Shown here piece after piece: positions 17,868 to 25,975 of a stretch of DNA of 53,704 nt. The notes beneath the pieces are model-generated. The model was not told the origin of the DNA, made no database searches, and was given only the letters and a program-made list of their open reading frames with translations. Numbering within the stretch: position 1 is the first letter of the stretch; every line of letters starts with the position of its first letter. Source of the DNA: an uncultured Prevotella sp. (GTDB lineage Bacteria > Bacteroidota > Bacteroidia > Bacteroidales > Bacteroidaceae); assembly GCA_900315525.1 (NCBI GenBank), contig OMZO01000014.1, positions 1 through 53,704 of the forward strand, given 5' to 3'. The position numbers were made by a program, and so were the translations under genes.

Positions 17868-18471
17868 ATGCAATTAATTCTGTTTGTTCGTTCATATATA
17901 TAATGGTACCATCTTCTTGTATGACGGGAATGTAACCATAGGCGGCCATCTGAGCTTCAATCAATTCCAGTCTGCACTGTTTGATCTGCTGCTCCACTTC
18001 CCTTTTCTCTTTCTCGGCCTGAGCTGTCAGCGCATACGCCTTGTCGTAATCGTGAATGGTGGGAGTCACCTTGCGTAACCGTCTTTTCTTGGTTTGGACA
18101 GGCTGGGCCTTCTCTTCGTGCCTGGGCATCGTGTCAGGCGTCAGTTGCTCGGATGGCTGAGTCGTCGTTGTGTCTGTCTGAGCCACTAAGGGCTGTGCCG
18201 GCTCTGTCTGCGAATGAGGCAATGCGAGGTAGAGGATTCCTGCGACGATGGCTGCAGCAGCGATGCTCCATCCCATCCAGCGCCTGCGAGGCTCTGGCTG
18301 AGGCTTCATCGCCTCGATTTCCTCGAACAGCTGGCGATAGTCCTCCCACTCCTGAGGTATGTTGTTGCCTCGGAAGTAGCTGGCGAGGATGTCTTCCTCT
18401 TCCAGTGTCGTTGTGCCGTCCATATATTTGTCCAGCAGACTTTGGATGTATTCTTTCGTGTAACGTATCAT
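17857..18471 (-). CDS. Single-pass membrane protein, probable anti-sigma factor of module 1
   Basis: The start at 18471 forms an ATGA overlap with the sigma-factor stop and gives 204 residues. The N-terminal 75 residues are acidic and helical (YTKEYIQSLLDKYMDGTTTL, EDILASYFRGNNIPQEW), like the cytoplasmic sigma-binding region of anti-sigma proteins. One transmembrane helix follows (WSIAAAAIVAGILYLAL, residues about 82-98), then a Thr/Gln-rich linker and a charged periplasmic tail. The role is inferred from position and topology, not from a recognised domain. Confidence 0.75.
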   Translation of the reverse strand: MIRYTKEYIQSLLDKYMDGTTTLEEEDILASYFRGNNIPQEWEDYRQLFEEIEAMKPQPEPRRRWMGWSIAAAAIVAGILYLALPHSQTEPAQPLVAQTDTTTTQPSEQLTPDTMPRHEEKAQPVQTKKRRLRKVTPTIHDYDKAYALTAQAEKEKREVEQQIKQCRLELIEAQMAAYGYIPVIQEDGTIIYMNEQTELIAYEE

Positions 18472-18962
18472 ATCTGGTTCCTCCTTCTGATTTCTTCTAA
18501 TAATGTTCGTCGTGCCCTTGCCAGTAGTGTACTGACTGATGTGGTCTCTATACCCAGCAGTGAGGCTATCTCTTCGTGACTGCGCCGCTCCACCTGCCGC
18601 AGATATAATAAGGTGCGTTGCGTGGTGGGCATCTGTTTGAGTTTCTGGCTCAGCCATTCCTCGTCTTCCTTCATTTCTAACTGCTCGTGCGGATTTGTGC
18701 TGAGGCTTACGATAGCGGCTTCGTCCAATGTTTCTGTCGGCTGTCGGCGCTGATGGTTTCTCAACAGGTGTTTCGCCATCAGTGTGGCGATAGCCTCAAC
18801 AGAGCGATAACGTTCGAGTTCATCGTGCATCTGCCACAGGCGGAGCATCACATCCTGTGCGATGTCCTCTGCCTCTTCCTGCCCCGCCCCGTAGCGTTTG
18901 CATGTGCTGAGAGCCTTCTCTCGCCACGTGCGGGCCATCTGTTCAAATTCACTTCTCTCCAT
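18468..18962 (-). CDS. ECF-type RNA polymerase sigma factor (module 1)
   Basis: The 164-residue protein has the two sigma domains of ECF factors: region 2 around AEDIAQDVMLRLWQMHDELE (residues about 31-50) and region 4 around LLYLRQVERRSHEEIASLLG followed by SVSTLLARARRTLLEEIRRR. It would direct RNA polymerase to envelope-related genes. It starts a unit with a membrane partner, an exported protein and a barrel, the usual Bacteroidota signalling arrangement. No clear housekeeping promoter was found just upstream. Confidence 0.92.
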   Translation of the reverse strand: MERSEFEQMARTWREKALSTCKRYGAGQEEAEDIAQDVMLRLWQMHDELERYRSVEAIATLMAKHLLRNHQRRQPTETLDEAAIVSLSTNPHEQLEMKEDEEWLSQKLKQMPTTQRTLLYLRQVERRSHEEIASLLGIETTSVSTLLARARRTLLEEIRRRNQI

Positions 18963-19038
18963 TCTTTGATTGTCGCTTACATCTGTTAGACACCCAAAAG
19001 TCGAAAAACCAAACTTCCTTTAGCAAAACTTAACATCT

Positions 19039-19581
19039 TTACCATATTTCCCAGTTGTCAATCTCTTGAATCAGTCGTCTCATTGCCAGTTCACAATCTT
19101 CTGGATAGACCAGCGTCTGCACGAACCATAGTTTGCGATGCCTTACGAACTTAGCATGAAAGCGACGATTGGTAATTGCTCCGTTATCAGCGTGGATGTG
19201 GCCTGAGAGGATAAAGAAATTCTCGCCTTTCTGTTGCTCAGTAGCATGGAGTGCTGAGGCATACTTAGCCATCGCCTGCTCAAGTGTGAGGCAGTCTGCG
19301 TTCTGTTCGACAAAGGTCGTCTGGACGATCTCCGTACTGTCCTGCCAGAAACTGAAGCGGCTGCATCCTTTATCTAATAAGGAGTCGGCTGCCTGTTCGA
19401 AGAACGACGGATAGCGCACGGTATAGTCGTAGTCATCGTCATGATACTCCTTCATTCTGGTAAGTCTTATGGCCTTCTCCAGTTTCTTGGGTAAAGGTGA
19501 ATTGTCCTCCTTTTCATGAACTGACATCCAGATCATGAAGACAAGGAAAACCAATATCGACAGAAATAGAAATCTCTTCAT
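19039..19581 (-). CDS. Membrane-anchored small protein, unknown function
   Basis: The 180-residue product has one N-terminal hydrophobic segment (FLFLSILVFLVFMIWMSV, residues 3-20) followed by a mature domain with YDYTVRYPSFFEQAADSLL and a C-terminal FVRHRKLWFVQTLVYPEDCE. The YTVRYPSFF stretch is like those in Bacteroidota proteins that read or bind envelope material, but I cannot name a family. It has a strong promoter of its own. Confidence 0.7.
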   Translation of the reverse strand: MKRFLFLSILVFLVFMIWMSVHEKEDNSPLPKKLEKAIRLTRMKEYHDDDYDYTVRYPSFFEQAADSLLDKGCSRFSFWQDSTEIVQTTFVEQNADCLTLEQAMAKYASALHATEQQKGENFFILSGHIHADNGAITNRRFHAKFVRHRKLWFVQTLVYPEDCELAMRRLIQEIDNWEIW

Positions 19582-19601
19582 ACTCGTTGCGCTTTTTTGT
19601 G

Positions 19602-19633
19602 CAAAGGTATGAAGAGATCTCTAAAATGACAAA
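19602..19633 (-). promoter_or_regulatory. Promoter of the 180-residue protein gene
   Basis: On the minus strand TTTG (19633-19630) and TACCTTTG (19609-19602) are exact matches to both consensus boxes, with centres 26 bases apart. The ATG at 19581 is about 20 bases downstream of the -7 box. Confidence 0.85.
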
Positions 19634-19678
19634 TAATCTGCCTGACATTTGTCTGACAATTAGCTGACAGATGACTAA

Positions 19679-20365
19679 CTATCTATGTTTCAATTCATAA
19701 GCGCGACCTCTGTCTGACTCGATTCTCAGGTCGGAATGTTGCTCGATAATGGGTTTCAGACGACGTATCAGGGTGTAGAGCGTCTCGCTGGCGTCTTCTT
19801 TCTTGGGCCAGAGGGTGCTGCAGATTTCCGTCTTCGTCAGCAGATGCGTGTCTGAGCGGAAGAACATCTCCATCAACTGTTGCTGCATGGGCGTCAGTTT
19901 GACATACTCGCCCTGGGCATCGAAGAAACGACCTTCGCGGGTCGAGTAGTTCAGTCCACCATATTGTTGCAATCCTGTCAACAAGGGTATCTTGCGTTGG
20001 CGATAGAAGAAACAGAACGCGGCCCATAGCATCGCCAGCGTCCACAGCGCAAAGGCGGGCCGTTGCTCAGACATCGAGAAGATGGTGGCCGTCGAGCATT
20101 TCGCGTAGCAATGGAATCCGCGCTGACGGGTATCAACAGCCAATACGGCCTGACCTCTCAACTGTTCCAGTTGCAGGTAGCTATTGAACACCTGAATCGT
20201 GTCGCCGTTGATGACATCCGTCTTCTGTTCCGCTAAAGCCAGTGCTAAAGCCTGATTCATATCCGACGTCACTAACCGTTCTGTAGCCCGATAGCTGTGG
20301 AAGCTTGTCAGGCTTGCTGCTCCAATAAGCGCTAGGAGCACCATCACCATGTATTTCTGTTTCAT
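19679..20365 (-). CDS. Membrane-bound winged-helix regulator
   Basis: From the ATG at 20365 the protein is 228 residues. It has an N-terminal membrane segment (MVMVLLALIGAASLTSF), a periplasmic stretch of about 75 residues, a second membrane segment (FALWTLAMLWAAFCFFY), and a C-terminal OmpR/PhoB-type winged helix (KLTPMQQQLMEMFFRSDTHL, TLYTLIRRLKPIIEQ, RIESDRGRAYEL). It has no receiver domain. The DNA-binding domain is at the C-terminus, the reverse of ToxR or CadC. It probably senses an envelope condition directly. Targets are unknown; the neighbouring envelope gene is one candidate. Confidence 0.8.
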   Translation of the reverse strand: MKQKYMVMVLLALIGAASLTSFHSYRATERLVTSDMNQALALALAEQKTDVINGDTIQVFNSYLQLEQLRGQAVLAVDTRQRGFHCYAKCSTATIFSMSEQRPAFALWTLAMLWAAFCFFYRQRKIPLLTGLQQYGGLNYSTREGRFFDAQGEYVKLTPMQQQLMEMFFRSDTHLLTKTEICSTLWPKKEDASETLYTLIRRLKPIIEQHSDLRIESDRGRAYELKHR

Positions 20366-20370
20366 GTCTG

Positions 20371-20378
20371 CAAAATTA
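20371..20378 (-). promoter_or_regulatory. Possible -7 box giving a leaderless message
   Basis: The minus strand reads TAATTTTG at 20378-20371, ending five bases before the ATG at 20365. If used, transcription would begin at or next to the start codon. No TTTG is present at -33. Confidence 0.35.
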
Positions 20379-20552
20379 CGCAAGATTTTCCATAAACCTC
20401 ACAGATTAACAGGGATTAACTCACCACCTGATGCTCTGGCCTGCAATCTCAAGAAAAAGACAATCAAGGTTAATAATCCCTTAAAAGCTTGCAGATCTGG
20501 AGTTTTTTCCGTATTTTCGCATCCTAAAACCATCAATTATTAAGCTATCAAT

Positions 20553-21437
20553 ATGATGAACAATCGCATCACTGAGGGCTATATGCCCTTCATGGGTTAT
20601 CAGACCTACTACCGTATCGTTGGCGAACCTTCTGAGAAGGCTCCCTTGTTGCTGCTTCATGGTGGTCCGGGCAGTACACACAACTATTTCGAGGTGCTCG
20701 ACTGTATCGCCGAAACAGGGCGGCAAGTCGTCTCATACGACCAGATAGGTTGTGGCAATTCCTATCTCGACGGACATCCGGAACTTTGGACGCTGAAGAC
20801 GTGGATAGACGAACTTATCGCCATCCGCGAGCATCTTCATCTGGACACCGTTCACATCCTCGGACAGTCGTGGGGGGCGATGCAGGCAATAGCCTATGCT
20901 ATCGACGAGAAGCCTACGGGTATTAAGTCGCTGATTCTCTCTTCTGGTCATGCCTCTAGTTCGCTCTGGGCCAGTGAACAACACCGACTCATCAAGTATA
21001 TGTCGGCTGAAGACCAAGAGGCCATCAGACGAGCCGAAGCTACAGGAAAGTGGGATGATCCTGACTACCTGCGCGCCAACGAGCACTACTTTGAACTTTA
21101 TGTGACCAGCGTCGATGAACATTCACCTGAGTGCTTAAGACGTCCGAAACGTTCTGGCACAGAGGCTTATCTCTATGGCTGGGGCCCCAACGAGTATCAG
21201 CCGCTTGGCAGCCTGAAGGACTTTGAATATACCGATCAGCTGAGCCAGATATCCCAGCCGACACTGATCTGTAGTGGTACGCAGGATATCTGTACGCCCG
21301 TTGTTGCCGCCTCGCTCTATGAGCACATTCCTCACAGTCGTTGGCATCTGTTCCGCCATTCGCGCCACATGTGTTTCGTGGATGCTCATGAGGAGTATTG
21401 CGAGGTGCTTGCCGACTGGCTGAAAGAGAAGGATTGA
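20553..21437 (+). CDS. Proline iminopeptidase-like alpha/beta hydrolase (S33)
   Basis: The 294-residue protein carries the family marks of proline iminopeptidases: the oxyanion-hole HGGPGSTHNYF (residues about 36-46), QVVSYDQIGCGNS, and the nucleophile elbow GQSWGAMQ with Ser106. The acidic residue is likely in GTQDICTP and the histidine in RHSRHMCFVD. There is no signal peptide, so it acts in the cytoplasm, releasing N-terminal proline or other residues from peptides. Two ATG codons in a row open the gene. It is monocistronic. Confidence 0.88.
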   Translation: MMNNRITEGYMPFMGYQTYYRIVGEPSEKAPLLLLHGGPGSTHNYFEVLDCIAETGRQVVSYDQIGCGNSYLDGHPELWTLKTWIDELIAIREHLHLDTVHILGQSWGAMQAIAYAIDEKPTGIKSLILSSGHASSSLWASEQHRLIKYMSAEDQEAIRRAEATGKWDDPDYLRANEHYFELYVTSVDEHSPECLRRPKRSGTEAYLYGWGPNEYQPLGSLKDFEYTDQLSQISQPTLICSGTQDICTPVVAASLYEHIPHSRWHLFRHSRHMCFVDAHEEYCEVLADWLKEKD

Positions 21438-21588
21438 GGTCTCATGTGGCTTATGCCCGTCAGACTAATTAACCACATTTTTGTTAATCTCTACACTTTT
21501 TAATTGAAATAGCATTAATGTTGGTTTAATTTATATATTCGTAAGACTTTATAATCCTTGTTTAACGCGCTTCTTGTGCAGAAAAGAT

Positions 21589-21596
21589 TACATTTG
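21589..21596 (+). promoter_or_regulatory. Possible -7 box giving a leaderless message
   Basis: TACATTTG at 21589-21596 matches the -7 consensus and ends five bases before the ATG at 21602. No -33 TTTG is at the right spacing, so the call is weak. Confidence 0.35.
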
Positions 21597-21601
21597 CAGC
21601 A

Positions 21602-22150
21602 ATGAACGTGCGTACCTTATACTATCTCCTATTGCTGCTGCCTTCTGTCGTGCTTGCCCAGCGACAGATGGTGGTGGTCAACGTGGAGTCGAAGGTACCT
21701 GTGCGCGATGTAAGGATCAGTGCCGATGGCGGACAGGAGTTACGCACGTCTTGGGACGGGCTCTTTGAGTTGCCTGACAGCTTTCGGCGGCTCGACTTCC
21801 ATCATCCAGACTTTGAGCGTCGCTATGTGCTGAGTAGTGAGCTCAAAGGCGATACGATCTTCCTGATTCCCAATGTGAATGCCCTGCGCGAAGTGGTGAT
21901 CTATGGTGAACGCCGCTTCGACAAGCGGATGGCGCAGATGCTCAAGCCCTCGCCGCAGCAGCAGGAGCGCGACAAACTGCCACAGGTGATACCTGCAGGA
22001 CCGAATGTCTTGGCTATTGCCGCTTGGCTGTATGAAAACCTCTACGGCAAAAAACGTGAAAAGCGCCTTGCTCGGAAGAAGGCGCTTGAAAAGGTCCGCA
22101 AACAGGAGGCCGAACTCCAAGAGCGGTGGGATTCGCTTGAAAAGAAGTGA
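21602..22150 (+). CDS. Exported protein with a carboxypeptidase-regulatory-like fold, unknown function
   Basis: The 182-residue product has a signal peptide (MNVRTLYYLLLLLPSVVLAQ) and a short beta-type domain with SKVPVRDVRISADGGQELRT and LPDSFRRLDFHHPDFERRYV, which resembles the prealbumin-like repeat seen at the N-terminus of TonB receptors. The C-terminal 50 residues are strongly charged and likely helical (KKREKRLARKKALEKVRKQE). It is convergent with the TonB receptor of module 2 and only seven bases from it, and may serve the same system. Confidence 0.75.
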   Translation: MNVRTLYYLLLLLPSVVLAQRQMVVVNVESKVPVRDVRISADGGQELRTSWDGLFELPDSFRRLDFHHPDFERRYVLSSELKGDTIFLIPNVNALREVVIYGERRFDKRMAQMLKPSPQQQERDKLPQVIPAGPNVLAIAAWLYENLYGKKREKRLARKKALEKVRKQEAELQERWDSLEKK

Positions 22151-22157
22151 TAGGCTT

Positions 22158-24716
22158 TCAGAGTCGGCTCTTCTCGGCATTGCCGGCACCAGTTCCCTTG
22201 TACTTCGAGCGGGTGGCGTTAAAGTTGTATTGCAGCGATATGCCGATTTCTCTGGAATATTGGTAAGCATCGCGCGTCAGCACCTCCACAGGATAGTAGC
22301 CTTCCCATTTGTCGCGAAGCGTCCGGAAGATGTCGTTGGCAAAGAGAACTGCCGTCAGTTGACCTTTCAGGAAAGTCTTTTGTAGGCGGGCGTTCACGTT
22401 GAACTCATGATGCTGGCGGCTGAAACCATAGTCGTGTGTGGTGGCGTAGTGGATATAGACCATCGCCTTGGCTGTCTCTCCCAATGCCAGCCAGTTGCGT
22501 AGGTTGATGCTCCACTCAGGTCTGGTGAGACTATGGTCGATGCCATATTGCTTGACATCGAAGAACTGCTGGAAGTAGCCCAAGGTAAGTGTCGGGGTGT
22601 AGATGCCCCATTTAGGCGAGGCTACAATTGAGGCATGGCAGCAGTTGAAATCGTCGAAGTTTTCGTTACGCCACATGATGACCTCTCTGCCTTTCTGATA
22701 GAGACTACTGAAGTTCAGAATCTTGTCGCTGTAGTGCTCGAAGCCAGCATTGAAACTGAGCCACGAGTAGGTAGCGCTGAAGTCGATGTCCTGACGGATA
22801 GCCGGACGCAGCATCGGGTTACCACCTTCCACCTGATAGCGGTTGTCGTATTGCACATAGTTACTCAGCGAGTGATAACTGGGGCGGCTAATGCGCTTGG
22901 TGTAACTGAGTTGCAGGCTCCACTTGTCCTTCTGCCAGCCTGCCGATACATTAGGGAATATGTCATTGTAAGTGCGGCTCGGCTCTGGCTGAATATCGCT
23001 CCGGATGCTATATGACTCATAGTCGGTGGTTACGTGCTCATAGCGCAGGCCTGCATCGAGGCTCCAGTGGCCTAACTGCACTTCGTACTCGGCAAAACCC
23101 GCCAGATTGTTTTCCTTGATATGGTTTTCGGAGGCAGGTACCCATCCCTCTATATTCTCACTCATGCCGTTGCTGTGGGTGTTGGTGGTCTCGGTACCCA
23201 CGCTCAGTTCGCCTTTCCATACGGGATAGGAGAGTACGAGTTTGGCTGCCAGCATCCTGCGACGGTCCTCTGCATTGCTGTGGATGTCGCGGTCTTCCAG
23301 TTCTGTGCTTCTTTCCGTCTCGATGTCTCTGCGGATGGTCTTCTGCCATAGCCACGTGCCATTGAAGTCAATGCCCAGCTTGCCTATCTTGCCTACATAA
23401 TAGATGTTGGCGTCGTGGTCGGGTATCGTCCTGTGGTCTACCTTCATCCATTGGCTCACTTTGCCTTCTAACTGCCCATTACGGTAGATTGTTTGCGAAC
23501 CGTTCATCTCACCTCCGCCATATAGCTCGCCAAAGCAACCGTATGTCATTCCTATGGAGTTGTTTTCATCGAAGTCGTAACTGAGTCCAGCCTTGCCGTG
23601 TACAGATGTAAACCATACAGAATTCGGGGCAGTCTGGTCGATGTGGATGGGGTTGTTGTCAAACAGAAGTTCCGATGAAAGAACTGGGTCTTCTGAATAA
23701 TGGTGATTGTAGAAAGAGCCTGTGCCGAAGACTTCCAACCCGCCAGAACGGTATTTAACAGTGAAATCCTCGTAGTTAGTCCACCAGTCGTTGTATTTTG
23801 TTTGGGTGTATGCCTCTATGCTCAGTCCGTCGTCATGTCGTTTGATAGTCTTAATACGGATAACCGCCCCGACTTCAGCATTGTATTTCGCACCAGGCGA
23901 GGTAATGATGTCCACGCTTTTGATTTCCGTCGATTTGAGTTGCTTCAGTTCCTTCGCGTCGCGTACTTTTTTATTATTGATATAAATCTCAGGCTCGCCC
24001 TTGGCAAAGACGGTGAACCTGCCGTCGCTCCCCTCCACACGAGGCAGCATCGAGAGCAGGTCGTCGGCTGTGCCAACGTCTTTCAGGATAGAGTTTTGTA
24101 TCTCAACAGTCATGCCGCCAGTGGTGGCTTTGTACTGCGGTATCTCGCCCTTCACCACGACATTCTTCAGCACGATGGCGTCACGACGGAGGCGTATGTT
24201 GCCCACTTCGCCGACGGTGCAAGGCTGATAGTGCGTCTTGTAGCCGACGAACGACACGCGGATAAGCATGTGCCCTGGGCGGCAGGGGATCACGAAGTCG
24301 CCATTGGCATTTGTCACGCCACCATTGATAAATGAGGAATCGGCAGGTAGTAACAGGGCCACGTTAGCAAACTCCACAGGCTGTCCCTGCTCGTTAATCA
24401 CGCGTCCGATAACCTTTTGAGTCTCTTTCTGGATACACTCTACGGTGATGAGACTATCAGTCTCAGTAATCTGCATCGGATAGAAACCTACCACTTGGCG
24501 CACAGCATTGCCAATAGTCTGGTTGCGGAAACTGGTGGTGACGGTAAAATCCTCCAGTTCGTTGTAGATGAAACTGATGCGGCTGTCCGCCTGAGAAAGG
24601 TTCAAGTCGATGAGCACGTCGGAGAGCGAGGTCTCTTTGTAACTCTTACTCAGTTTCTGTGCATGTGCTTCGATTAAGCCGAGGCACAATATCATAAGGT
24701 ATAATGTGCGTCTCAT
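22158..24716 (-). CDS. TonB-dependent receptor with STN signalling domain (module 2)
   Basis: The 852-residue outer-membrane protein has a signal peptide, then an STN-like domain at about residues 22-95 (ETSLSDVLIDLNLSQADSRI, NAVRQVVGFYPMQITETDSL), a carboxypeptidase-regulatory repeat near 100-185, a plug with GTADDLLSMLPRVEGSDG and KSTEIKSVDIITSPGAKYNA, and a long barrel. STN domains in such receptors report ligand occupancy to an anti-sigma partner, and the sigma and anti-sigma genes lie just upstream in the same unit. The ligand is unknown; no SusD neighbour is present. Confidence 0.9.
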   Translation of the reverse strand: MRRTLYLMILCLGLIEAHAQKLSKSYKETSLSDVLIDLNLSQADSRISFIYNELEDFTVTTSFRNQTIGNAVRQVVGFYPMQITETDSLITVECIQKETQKVIGRVINEQGQPVEFANVALLLPADSSFINGGVTNANGDFVIPCRPGHMLIRVSFVGYKTHYQPCTVGEVGNIRLRRDAIVLKNVVVKGEIPQYKATTGGMTVEIQNSILKDVGTADDLLSMLPRVEGSDGRFTVFAKGEPEIYINNKKVRDAKELKQLKSTEIKSVDIITSPGAKYNAEVGAVIRIKTIKRHDDGLSIEAYTQTKYNDWWTNYEDFTVKYRSGGLEVFGTGSFYNHHYSEDPVLSSELLFDNNPIHIDQTAPNSVWFTSVHGKAGLSYDFDENNSIGMTYGCFGELYGGGEMNGSQTIYRNGQLEGKVSQWMKVDHRTIPDHDANIYYVGKIGKLGIDFNGTWLWQKTIRRDIETERSTELEDRDIHSNAEDRRRMLAAKLVLSYPVWKGELSVGTETTNTHSNGMSENIEGWVPASENHIKENNLAGFAEYEVQLGHWSLDAGLRYEHVTTDYESYSIRSDIQPEPSRTYNDIFPNVSAGWQKDKWSLQLSYTKRISRPSYHSLSNYVQYDNRYQVEGGNPMLRPAIRQDIDFSATYSWLSFNAGFEHYSDKILNFSSLYQKGREVIMWRNENFDDFNCCHASIVASPKWGIYTPTLTLGYFQQFFDVKQYGIDHSLTRPEWSINLRNWLALGETAKAMVYIHYATTHDYGFSRQHHEFNVNARLQKTFLKGQLTAVLFANDIFRTLRDKWEGYYPVEVLTRDAYQYSREIGISLQYNFNATRSKYKGTGAGNAEKSRL

Positions 24717-24719
24717 GGC

Positions 24720-25265
24720 TTATTCGATGATTAGCTTATCGTTGGTGAGTGTCAGTTGTACTTTCTCAAAACGGTTCAGTTCTTCCACGACCTGCTGGAG
24801 TGACATTTGCGGATCCCATGGGTAGTAGAGCCGCAAGGCAGCCGTCTCGCCATTTCTGATTTCTAAAGATATATGGTAGGCCTTTGCCAACTCGGCAGCA
24901 ATGTCCTTGAGCGGGATGTTCTCGAAGGTCTTCGGCTCGATAGGTGTTTGGTCTTCATGTGCTGTCTGTCTTACAGCAGGGGCAGACACTTTGTTAGCAA
25001 TAGCAGTTGTATCCTGTACTTCAGTCTGCTGTGAGTGGCTGCTGCTGACAATGTGTATAGTTGCGTAGGCGATACCTGAGAGCATCAGCAGGCCGATGAA
25101 CGCAGCTGCTATCTGCATCCAGCCCCAAGAACGGTGCTTGGGAGCAAAATGCTCGGATTCAAATTTCTGCCATTCCTCGTCGATGATGTCCGAGGTGTCT
25201 ATGGTCTCTTCCTCTTGCGCATACATCTGCTTGAGGAGATCCTCCAGTTTGTCGTTAGATGTCAT
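24720..25265 (-). CDS. FecR-like anti-sigma partner of module 2 with DUF4974-type end
   Basis: The 181-residue protein has an acidic cytoplasmic N-terminus, one membrane helix (IAAAFIGLLMLSGIAYATIHI, residues about 53-72), and a periplasmic C-terminal domain (FENIPLKDIAAELAKAYHIS, LQQVVEELNRFEKVQLTLTN) that looks like the DUF4974/STN-type domain of FecR-family anti-sigma factors. The middle FecR beta domain is missing, so this is a short form. It overlaps the sigma gene by 11 bases and ends three bases before the receptor ATG. Confidence 0.82.
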   Translation of the reverse strand: MTSNDKLEDLLKQMYAQEEETIDTSDIIDEEWQKFESEHFAPKHRSWGWMQIAAAFIGLLMLSGIAYATIHIVSSSHSQQTEVQDTTAIANKVSAPAVRQTAHEDQTPIEPKTFENIPLKDIAAELAKAYHISLEIRNGETAALRLYYPWDPQMSLQQVVEELNRFEKVQLTLTNDKLIIE

Positions 25266-25755
25266 AACCTTTTGCTTTAAAATGTTCTTTCATTTGTTTG
25301 AGCGACTGCGACAGGTGATTGTGAACGGTGACTTCGCTGACCTTGAGCGTCTCGGCAATCTCGCGGTATTTCATTCCCTGCTGGTAGCGCAGGCGGAGAA
25401 TCTGCTGCGAGAGTGGGGGTAGCTCTGTGTCGATGTAGTGGTGGAGGGCATCGAGTTGTTCCTGCTCTTTGTGTTCTTGGGAAGTTTCCTGCTGGAGTGG
25501 TCTTAATTCCACCTGCACGGCCTGTTCCCTCTGCTTGTGTACCAACAGATTGACGCAACGGTTACGGACACTCGTCAGTAGGAAGCCTTGCAGCGTGTCT
25601 GACCGTAGGTCAGCATGGCTGTTCAGCAGTTGGGCGAACACGTCGCTCACCACATCCTTGCTCTCCTCGTCACTGCCAAGCATCCGTCTGGCCAGCCGGA
25701 ACATCCCGTCGTAGTGACGCCTGAAGATCTGTTCGAATTCTTGCTTGTCAATCAT
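25255..25755 (-). CDS. ECF-type RNA polymerase sigma factor (module 2)
   Basis: The 166-residue protein has region 2 (FEQIFRRHYDGMFRLARRML, ESKDVVSDVFAQLLNSHADL) and region 4 (LRLRYQQGMKYREIAETLKV followed by VTVHNHLSQSLKQMKEHF), as in Bacteroidota FecI-like factors. It probably controls the receptor unit it heads. A -7 box lies 53 bases upstream of the ATG. Confidence 0.93.
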   Translation of the reverse strand: MIDKQEFEQIFRRHYDGMFRLARRMLGSDEESKDVVSDVFAQLLNSHADLRSDTLQGFLLTSVRNRCVNLLVHKQREQAVQVELRPLQQETSQEHKEQEQLDALHHYIDTELPPLSQQILRLRYQQGMKYREIAETLKVSEVTVHNHLSQSLKQMKEHFKAKGYDI

Positions 25756-25807
25756 CTTGTCGCTTGTCTTTTACTCTATATACAATCGAACATCCCGTTT
25801 TCCTAAG

Positions 25808-25815
25808 CAAAAGTA
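25808..25815 (-). promoter_or_regulatory. Promoter -7 box of sigma module 2
   Basis: The minus strand reads TACTTTTG at 25815-25808, fitting TAnnTTTG, and lies directly after the T-run of the GH43 terminator. The -33 box is not clear. Confidence 0.5.
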
Positions 25816-25852
25816 CAAAAAAATCCGCCTTCCTGAAGAAAAAAGGCGGATT
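25815..25852 (-). terminator. Terminator of the GH43 gene
   Basis: AATCCGCCTT (25852-25843 on the minus strand) pairs perfectly with AAGGCGGATT (25831-25822) and is followed by a T-run. The hairpin lies about 125 bases after the GH43 stop. Confidence 0.85.
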
Positions 25853-25880
25853 CTGTTCATATACTTGGCATACGTCGGCC

Positions 25881-25946
25881 TTAGCGTGCCATTTTGTAGA
25901 TGGCCTTACCGGAATCGATCACGCTTCCGCCGCCGACGGCACTTTC
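25881..25946 (-). other. Possible 3' remnant of a coding sequence
   Basis: Between the GH43 stop and its terminator, one minus-strand frame reads ESAVGGGSVIDSGKAIYKMA and one Arg before a TAA. The codon choice is like that of real genes in the window, but it has no start codon and is in a different frame from GH43. It may be the end of a lost gene or chance. Confidence 0.25.
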
Positions 25947-25975
25947 ATGTCTTTGTTTGTTTTTGTTTGACCTAT

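Noticed and set aside
18472-18657. N-terminal extension of the module 1 membrane protein to 18657
   Set aside because: It runs inside the sigma-factor gene in another frame. The ATG at 18471 gives the typical ATGA overlap and a sensible N-terminus.
21481-21510. A third copy of the 33-bp element (TTAATCTCTACAC)
   Set aside because: The left TGTA arm and the ATTGCRTCCAC half are both missing, and the distance to the next start codon is different.
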